64,000 nucleotides of DNA from positions 30,569,426 to 30,633,425 of the forward strand of contig NC_071398.1 in the NCBI RefSeq assembly GCF_022682495.2, written 5' to 3'. The first letter of the stretch is position 1. Every line of letters begins with the position of its first letter. The translations under genes were made by a program, and so were the position numbers. The stretch is from Desmodus rotundus (lineage: Eukaryota; Chordata; Mammalia; Chiroptera; Phyllostomidae). The notes under the pieces were generated by a model that saw nothing but the letters and a program-made list of their open reading frames with translations, was not told the origin of the DNA and did no database searches. Below, one piece after another: positions 56,115 through 64,000 of the stretch.

Positions 56115-58311
56115 GAAAGCCATGCATACAGGGCTCTCTATTCAGCAAATTAAAAGGATTCGAAAAATGATTGCCAGGATTCCTATCTGTCCTCCCAGTC
56201 CCAGTAAAATTACTGATTCCCTATGGAGGTGAATAGACTGTGACTAAAGTTCTCAGAACCTGTGTTTTGCTAACCACAAACACTTGTAGGCATGGATTTC
56301 TCCCTTTTTTACTTAATTAAATGAACATTCATTCCCATCTATTTCTGTGGAGGTGGGTAGGGCATTTTCTGCATATGGGATCAATAGTATCTGATGCAAA
56401 AATCTTAGGTAGGCAGGCTGCCCCTTGTTATTGTTGGTCTGTGGCTGGTTTCTGCAGGGGAGCTTTGGGTAGTCACCTCTGGGAGATCATTTTACTGCTC
56501 TTACTGAGGAACCATAAAAAGTTTGTGTTAGAGTCATAGGCCATTGCAGTATCTCTACACTTAAGAGCTTTGAGATGAGTCATTTTGTAACAATAGGTTT
56601 AAAGGCATTGACGCTTAAAAAAATTAAGATAGTATTTAGAACCTCAACATATACAGCCTGTTGAAGTGGAGGTGCTTTGATTGAGACGGGGCCTGGGCTA
56701 CAGTGACCCATGCATTTGGCTTCCCCTGTGCCTGTCCCCCGCCCTCCCTTAGCAGATGAAAAATCAAATGCCAGCAGGATGAGCTGTGTCCACATCGGTA
56801 GACAGCCTTGTGTGAGGGGCTGGAGGGCCTCTGTTTGGGGGTGGTAGTCCCTATGCCACGGCTGGTGTCACAGCATGAGCAGGCATTAGTTCCAGCCTCT
56901 GTGTGGGCCTGGGTGGAAAAAGGTGGATAGGTTTCCTTCAGTGGAGGTGGTTGGACAGTTGTGGGTCTAGGGAGGATTGGAGGAGGACGGGCTGGGATGT
57001 GGTCAGATAGCACTGTCCAAGTGAGGCCAGGCGTCGTCTGTCTACATGGAGTTTACCCTGCTCGGTTGTAACGTGGGATGCGTTTGAAAGGATGGATGAT
57101 ATGCCGAAGTGTGCATGCCCCCTACCTTATTCTCCACATGTGGACACTCTCCCACAAATGCTACAATGAGTGCACTTCTGTGTGCACAGGTATATATACA
57201 CAATATTATAACATACATGTTCTATCTGTATATTTGTATATTGTATACTGACATTCATTTCTATAAAATAGATCCACAAACTGATATCACTGTTAAAAAG
57301 TGAGGTAAAGCTACTTACTGGGAGGACTGTCCACATTAACATTGCTAAGTGAGGACGAAAGATACAGATCTATTGATATAAGAGGGCCTTGGCCCTCTGG
57401 TACATATGTACTATGTGTCTGTGTGTGAACTTGTAGAAAGAGGTGAGGAAAACTACATCAGGCAGTTAACATTAGTGATTTCAGGCAAGGAGATGAGAAG
57501 GGAAAAATACTGTAGCAAACTGGAAAATTACTCATGGTATCATGTTCAATAAAAAATGTTGAGTATGAAATTCTATCTGTCATTGCTAGTATGTAAATGT
57601 TTAGTGATTGACTAGGTCTAGGGCAAGCAATCAGGAACAGAGAAACATGGTTTGCAGAAATGATGGAATTGTGGACAGTTTGGGTCTTTGATTTTGTGGC
57701 TATCTTTAATATTGTCTTGTAGCTAATTTTAGATGAAAGGAAGGCACTTGCTCATCTGTGGGGAAGCCATGACCAGCTGAAAATTGCTGATGGGGAGGCA
57801 TTGATTTCAGCGGCACTGTGGAATACCTTTCTGTGGAACTTAGTGTGTTAAGTTTGGGACTGTTTTGATGCTCATCACCTAAGAAAATGTAATAACCAGG
57901 AAGGTTTTGAATTTGTAATGAAGTAGGCAACAGCCAAGACTTTAAAGTGTGAAAATATCATTATTAATCATTCGGTTTTGTTATGCTGAAATTCAAACAG
58001 GGTAGCCTAAATAGAGCATTGAGTAATAAGAAGTGCGTAGTTGTGGTGTTAGGATCAACTCAGTGGCACATTAGGGGATTTATTTATCCAGTATGTCAGG
58101 GTTTTTTTGAGATTAAGGAGAGAACCTACTTTCTGTAGGTTGTGTCTGAAAATTTTAAGTTAAAACTATAAAAAAGGAAACCATGAAACAGGTTGTATCA
58201 CTTCTCATTTAACCTTAAGGTGTCAGATGGTTTACTATCTTAATATTAAAACAGTCCATGAAACTTTTTATGTTAAAGTTTAAGTCTTTTGTTTCTGCCT
58301 TTGGTTTTCAG

Positions 58312-58403
58312 TTGTACTGGAGAATCATGTAGTGACAGACGAAGATGAACCAGCTTTGAAACGCCAACGATTAGAGATCAATTGCCAGGACCCCTCTATA
58401 AAG
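58312..58403 (+). CDS. BANP: BANP (SMAR1), second coding exon
   Basis: A 92-nt exon with acceptor TTTGGTTTTCAG and donor AAAG|GTAAAA. With the G carried over it encodes VVLENHVVTDEDEPALKRQR and then LEINCQDPSIK, ending on a complete codon. The KRQR basic cluster could contribute to nuclear import (inference). The peptide matches BANP at every position I can recall, so the exon is under strong constraint. A VES pair lies 325 bases downstream in the next intron. Confidence 0.96.
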
Positions 58404-58727
58404 GTAAAAATACTAATGTATTTTATTGTTGATATCTTAGTTTTCTAGGGCTGCCGTAACAAATTGTCAAAAACTGGGGAGCCTAAAACAACAGAAATTT
58501 ATACTCTCACAGCTTCGGAGACCAGAAGTCTGAACTCAGGGTGTGGGCAGAGCTGTACGTTCTCCAGAGGCTCTAGGGGAGGATCTTTCCTGCCTCTTCC
58601 AGCATCTAGTGGCTCCAAATGTTCCTTGGCTTGTGGCCACATCACTGAAGTCTCTGCTTCCATCCTCACATGGACTCTCCCTCCTATGTGTCAGTGTCGG
58701 TTTCCCTTCTTCTTCTCTCTCTCTTTT
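58404..58727. other. BANP intron, proximal
   Basis: No element recognised with certainty. The open frame from 58464 runs into SINE sequence and is chance. Confidence 0.4.
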
Positions 58728-58947
58728 TAAAACATTTTATTTATTTATTTTCAGAGAGAGGGGGAGTAAGGGATAAAGAGAGGGCGAGAAACTCAGTGTG
58801 TGAGAGAAACATCGATCAGTTGCCTCTCGCACACTCACAACTGGGGACCCAGCCTGCAACCCACACGTGCCCTGGCCAGGAATCGAACCAGTGACCTTTT
58901 TGGTTTGCAGTCTGGCGCTCGATCCACGGAGCCACATCAGCCAGGGC
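58728..58947 (-). repeat. VES-type SINE
   Basis: A reverse-strand copy ending GCCACATCAGCCAGGGC. CT-rich duplications (TTTCTCTCTCTTTTT) lie on both flanks. Confidence 0.93.
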
Positions 58948-58959
58948 TTTCTCTCTCTT

Positions 58960-59191
58960 TTTTTAATCCTCGCCCAAGGACATGCTTAATGACTTTAGAG
59001 AGAGGGGGAAGGAGGGAGAGGGAGAGGGAGAGAGGTACTGAGTTGAGAGAGAAGCATTGACTGGTTGCCTCTCGTACTGCCCTGACTGGGGACAGAACCT
59101 GCAACTAGACGTGTCCTGTTTGGGAATCGAATTGATGACCTTTCCTTTTATGGGCTGATGCTCCATCCACCTGAGCCACACCGGATGGGGC
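58960..59191 (-). repeat. VES-related SINE, second subfamily
   Basis: A reverse-strand copy starting 'tttttaatcctcgcccaagg' and ending GCCACACCGGATGGGGC. It lies head to tail with the previous SINE and carries the extra 'CCTCGCCCAAGGACATG' segment seen in a subset of copies (12985, 19240). Confidence 0.88.
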
Positions 59192-61819
59192 TCTTTCTCT
59201 TCTCTTATAAGGACATCGTTATTGACTTTGGGTGTCCTTCTAATCCAGGAAGATCTCATCTCTAGATCCTTCATTTAATTTTACCTACAGAGACCTTTTT
59301 CCAAATAAGACCACATGTATGAATTCTTGGGGATAGGATGTAGACATATCATTTTTGGGAGTCACTGTTCAACCTCCTACATGGCACATAAAGCCATTTT
59401 TCTCCCTTAAAGATTATGAGGAATCAACATTATTTAGATTGAGATTGCTGCCAAATGAGGCTTTTTCCTATGGAACCGTAGACCTGTTGTGAACATAAGG
59501 AAAGAGAACAATTTGAGTGGCTAATATTTTCCACTTGTGCCAAAGTACTTCTGTACTACCATTTAAGTCACCTAAATTTTAAAGTTTGCTAGATGTAGTC
59601 TTGTAAACCACTGAGTCAGTCAGTCAGTGATTTTGGATTTTTGGGTTTACTTTTTTGGTTTAGTGTTTACAGAATCATGGAGATAAATATCAGCACATGT
59701 GAAAAGTTTAAGAAAGCAATGCAGATGAAAACCATAGTATAGGAAGTAAAAGAAAAAAAAAACAAAAAGAGAGAAGAAAACCATAGTAATTTTTCATGTA
59801 ATCCCTCTATTTATATGGGGTGTCTTTTTAGAAACATTCATGTCCCCCAAAACTTAATTTCCTTAATGAGGGGAAGCAGTATAAGCTTAAATATGTAGGT
59901 GATTTAAAAGTATATTCACATTTAAATTTCTGTTTCAAACTAATGGATAGAAGATGGCTGCATTAGTAACAACAAATTATCATATTTTAAAATAAAATGC
60001 AGTTACAGTTTTACCATTAGAGGTACATTGTATAAAGTAAAAAATGAAAGTGGCCCAGCCTTAGTCCTAGTCCCGCTATCAATAAGTTAGACTTGGGCTG
60101 TGGTTTGAGTACTGCCACATGTGTATGCTGTTGGAAAAAGTTTGCTCACCAAATGGCCCAGAGGTCTTCAATGAATAGATGCAACTGTCTCTGATTAATG
60201 TCACTTGATATAAAAGGCTTATTCAGAATACGTTCTCTGCTCTTCCTTGTTATTTTTTTTTGATAATTGTTTTATTAGTACATAGCAGTGCATTTTGTCC
60301 AAACCCCAGGCAGGATTATTTTAAACGTAGAATTAAAATAATAGGGTTTTACTGTATTTTAAGAATTCAAAAGCAAGTATTTGATGTCTTCAAATAATAA
60401 AGAATAGCGGAGTTATAAGGGATTTTGTCTCAAAAATTCAGCACCAGTGAATGGTTCTAATGGTGACTTACATTAGGGTGAACCATGGACATTACCTCTT
60501 TGTAGGTCCTTGGTGATGGAGGGTCTGCACTGTGTGTGTGTCTCTGCCTGTCACACACTTACTTTAACGTCCTGTTCTCCTGAAGGCAGTCAGCAGAGGC
60601 GAGGACATGGAGTTTAGCCCCTTGCTTTGTATGTTAGCACTCATGAGTCTCATCGGGGTCGTGATTGCTTGAGACAAAGTGAGTTGTTCAGGCAGTGCGG
60701 GCTTGTTTTCCCTTACTGCCATATCTACCAGGCAGTTAGACTAATGCATTTAACTTCTTCAGCAGTTAAGCTCAGTCTGTTGAAAATGCACTGTTAAGAG
60801 TAAGCATTTTTTCCCTTTCCCAGGCACTGATGCCTCTGCATGATGTGATATTGCTCTAATTTTGCTCTTTTGCTTCCAGTTAGGAGAGCAGGCCTAGCTA
60901 ATGCTGTAGGTCATCAGCAGTTAGACGGCGTGTCCTGTCAGTCCGTCAGAGGCCAGCTTTTTACTTGGGTAGACAAGCAGAGGGAAAGATGAGAGAAAGG
61001 GAGATTTATTATTTTCAGCTGTTGACTCTCAAGCCAGCCTTTCCACTACATTGAGCTATTGGGTGCTTTATGAACTTTCTCCTAACTAGCACTCTGAATC
61101 CTTCTACCAGCTGGTAAGACCAGCCTAGGGCATTTGCTGCACAGTGGAAGTCTGACCTGAAAACATGCTTCTCATGGCAGGAATGGCAGTTGTGGGAAGT
61201 GAAGAGCTTTCCTGGCTAGGTGTGTATCTGATCCATTTCTTGGGTCCAGAGTCATACATGACTCTGCTTATTGGAATCAATTGGAGTTAGTAATTGGGAC
61301 TTGGCTCAGAAATGATAACCTAGTGTGAGGCAGCTCTTATGTCAACCACTAGGTGGCAGACGTGCTGTTCATAACTTTTTGACCAAATTTCAACATCAAG
61401 ACAGTGGGGATAATGTGAATGTGCCGGACCAATGGTTTCCGTACTATTTTGATGTTGCAAGTAAATATATTTTTATAGTTAGAAAGATGTGACTAGTTTT
61501 ATGTGTAAGCTTACTGATTAATAGAGGAACATGCTAAAGACTATATACATTTTTATTATTTGGACTCAAGCATTACTAAGGATCAAAACTACAAATAGAA
61601 GTAAAACCATGATTTCAGTAATCACATTTTAAATACAAGAGGTTGAACTTGTTTACTCAAATGTTTCTGGCTTAAAATTTAAGAGCTAAAGTGCAGGGAT
61701 TGTTCTCATTGGGGTAGATACAATTCAGATTAGGAAACAGCTATTTGGTGTTCCTTGAAACTGTCTCCTTAAAGTTCAAGATATCCCTTTTCTGAAGTTT
61801 TCCTTTTTTTCACTTCCAG
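59192..61819. other. BANP intron, no gene recognised
   Basis: AT-rich intron. The only notable signal is a CTCF-type motif at 61346-61359. Confidence 0.45.
61346..61359 (+). promoter_or_regulatory. CTCF-type motif
   Basis: CCACTAGGTGGCAG matches the core CTCF consensus at all informative positions. It is outside any recognisable repeat, about 460 bases before a BANP coding exon. Confidence 0.6.
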
Positions 61820-62019
61820 TCATTCCTGTATTCCATTAACCAGACAATATGCTTACGATTGGATAGCATTGAAGCCAAGCTGCAAGCTCTCGAGGCTACT
61901 TGTAAATCATTAGAAGAAAAGCTGGATCTGGTCACAAACAAGCAGCACAGTCCCATCCAAGTCCCCATGGTGGCAGGCTCCCCTCTCGGCGCGACGCAGA
62001 CGTGCAACAAAGTGCGATG
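61820..62019 (+). CDS. BANP: BANP (SMAR1), third coding exon
   Basis: A 200-nt exon with acceptor CACTTCCAG and donor CGATG|GTAAGA. It encodes SFLYSINQTICLRLDSIEAK, a Leu-rich predicted coiled coil (LQALEATCKSLEEKLDLV), then the SPIQVPMVAGSPLGATQ linker and CNKVR. It ends with two bases (TG) of a codon that the next exon should complete, expected to be Cys. The BEN domain and the C-terminal Gln-rich region lie in later exons outside the window. Conservation to the known BANP sequence appears complete here. The heptad-like Leu spacing supports oligomerisation (inference). Confidence 0.96.
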
Positions 62020-64000
62020 GTAAGAGCAGACCAGTGGGCCACGGTCACCTCCTCACCCAGGCTCCCCAGCTCACTCCCCGACTGGCACTACGCACAGGGC
62101 ATCTGCCTCAGCAGTTTCACGGCACTTCTTTCACTGAGTCCCCAGCTGAACACGTGACACCCTGCTGGACCGGCTTGGGGTCTCTCACATTTTCCTTCTG
62201 ACATAAACCAGACTGGCTCATCTCTTCTTTGGAATTGACCTATCAGGTCTTTGAAAATCCTTCCTTCCTTCCTTCCTTCCTTTTCTTCTTTCTTTTCTCT
62301 GTCTTTTCTATCTGACAAATCCTTAGATGTTTTTCTCCATAGTACTGTTTATAAATTTTACTTGAGTATATCAAGCTTTCCATTCATGTCTGTAGTTTTT
62401 ATTGTGCTGATTAAAAAAAATGTTTAGAGCCTTATCTCAGTGTGATGTGTAATAGTGTATGTGCTGTTTGAATAGAAACTTTATGAAGAATCTGGTTAGA
62501 TTAGAAAGATGTCTCAAAATCTTTGATCTGTTTGGACTTAAGAGTTACTAAGGATCAAAATCTTTATATATTCATTAGTCCACAGCACCCTGTCACCTAC
62601 TGGAGCCCCTGAGACAAGCTAAAGCTCAGACTTTGGGCAGCAGTTCCATTCATCCTGTTGGCATTTTTATGCTTTCCCATAGCTGGCTACAAAGAAGCCA
62701 TATTTTTGCTGGTGGCAAAATTTGTCTCTGTACTTAACAAGAGCTTGAAGCATTTTTACTGAGGGCCCTTCTGTTGTGGTTCTCTGGATCGACTGCTGCC
62801 TCCTGCCCTGTGTGTCTGTGAGGAGCAAGGGCAATGGGATCCTGGGGTGTGGGTGGGTGGCATCCTGGTAGATGCAGAGGAGTAGGCGCCACAGTGAGAT
62901 GGAGGGACAGCAGCTGGCCTTGCTGCCAGGGTCGACTGGGTTCTGACCTGCCCGTGTACCTAGAAACTGGAGAAGCATTAAGGACTTTGTGGACCTTTCA
63001 GGGGAATGTGGGATTGAGGAGTTCCTGGTTGGGATGATCACAAACATGCCTTAGTTTCAAGATAGTCACCTGTCCTGGTTTGTCTGGGACAGCTGTGGAG
63101 GACGCCAGCTGCGTGGGCATAATTTGTAGTGCCTCCTTTAACTCTGAAAAGTATCCTGGTTGTGTTTGAAACAATGCATGCCCTTAAACTTGATCTCCAG
63201 CTGGGGGTCAAGGACTCTGTGGATCTCCTTCCCCCAGGGGAACCTGGGGCAGTCCATGCTGTGGCTGAGATGGGGCCTTTTGCCCTGGTTTATGTTTTGT
63301 CCTAACAGATCACCCATGCGTTTACTCCTGGCAAACATTTGTTGAGCGTGTCTTCTGGGCAGGCAGTGAGTCTCCAACCTATGAGACCCAATGCTTTTAT
63401 TATTATTTTTAAGAATAATTTTTTGTAATGCCCTCTTACTCTAGAATGCAATGTTTAGACAATATAATTTATAGTTAAAATATGAATATAGTGCCTTTAG
63501 TGTAATGGAAGGAGAAACAGAAGGATAGTAGTTCACAATAAAATAACGTGTATTTCAATGTGTAAATGGTTGGATTAGATACATAAGGAGGCAGTGAACA
63601 GGCCAAATGCCCAAACCTCCCATGTTGAGTCCTGCTTGGTGACTCACACTAGTTGGTGATGGAATATTGTAAAAAGATGAGCGATTTTGCTGGTTTCAAA
63701 TAAAACAAAATATTTTTTTCTAGACTTGAACAATAGTTAAGTTCCTGGAAAATTCAAATTTTACAACTACCTAAAAATATTTTGTGTATAAATGTAGAAT
63801 GGAGTAAGATTCTAGGGTCAGAGAGCTAGAGGCATGTTTTTTACTAATAGGAATGTGTGGGACATTTGAACTTTGTGCAGGAAGATTTTTTTGGTAGTTG
63901 AGACTGTTTCATGCATTGAAGGATGTCTTAACCTTTTTGGCCTATACCCACTAAATCTCAGTGGTATCCCTTAATTCTGATAACCAGATGTGTCCCGTTG
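62020..64000. other. BANP intron to the window end
   Basis: A CCTT microsatellite lies at 62259-62282. No further BANP exon was found up to 64000, so the next exon is outside. Confidence 0.6.
62259..62282. repeat. (CCTT)n microsatellite
   Basis: About six copies of CCTT followed by a T/C-rich tail. Confidence 0.95.

Larger units (their letters stand above)
55149..58311. other. BANP intron, no gene recognised
   Basis: Holds the inverted duplication at 55328/56025 and ordinary intronic sequence. The splice acceptor (TTTGGTTTTCAG) ends it. Confidence 0.5.

Noticed and set aside
1062..59191. tRNA genes suggested by A/B-box-like sequence
   Set aside because: All such hits lie in VES or MIR SINEs, which descend from tRNA. 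None folds as a complete tRNA with a proper 3' end on inspection.

Overview
This window is vertebrate, specifically bat, genomic DNA. The lineage call rests on repeats. There are about thirteen copies of a tRNA-derived SINE with the bat VES layout (a GCCCTGGCTGG-type head, an A/B-box body, a pyrimidine-rich tail and an A-rich end). VES is characteristic of yangochiropteran bats. Young hAT MITEs and ORF1-only 'half-LINE-1' elements fit the same picture. Gene density is low and all real genes are spliced. There are no operons, CRISPR arrays or prophage, and the longest open frames are mostly chance or repeat-derived.

Two protein-coding genes are present, head to head, in the order known from human 16q24. 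On the minus strand are the first two coding exons of CA5A (mitochondrial carbonic anhydrase VA). Exon 1 (7669-7825) encodes the mitochondrial presequence, and exon 2 (3626-3823) begins the catalytic domain; the rest of the gene lies beyond base 1. On the plus strand is BANP (SMAR1). It has a CpG-island promoter near 22.0-23.4 kb, an intron 1 of about 27.7 kb, and three coding exons at 50306-50375, 58312-58403 and 61820-62019. These encode the first 120 residues plus two bases of a split codon; the gene continues past 64000. Splice sites and codon phases agree across all these exons.

Layout: 1-7.8 kb, CA5A exons 1-2 and introns with VES, MIR and hAT remnants. 7.8-22 kb, intergenic DNA filled with repeats: HAL1 copy 1, a scrambled L1, an internally deleted L1 with a hAT element inside it, an L2 and several SINEs. 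22-23.4 kb, the BANP CpG island, with ZNF143-type, NRF1-type, GC-box and BANP-type (TCTCGCGAG) motifs. 23.4-50 kb, BANP intron 1 with two related hAT MITEs, a 1.4-kb decayed hAT transposon, old L1 and MIR pieces, an unexplained local duplication and HAL1 copy 2. 50-64 kb, BANP coding exons, separated by an RPS3A processed pseudogene (itself interrupted by HAL1 copy 3 and a VES SINE), more SINEs, a 90-bp inverted duplication and a good CTCF-motif match.

I found no undescribed multi-gene system. The most informative observations are the CA5A exon 1, which is easy to miss because it is so short; a near-perfect BANP recognition motif in BANP's own promoter; three independent ORF1-only L1 derivatives with the same architecture; the nested RPS3A pseudogene; and unexplained local direct and inverted duplications in BANP introns. 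Lengths, mismatches and boundaries were counted by eye and old repeat edges are approximate.
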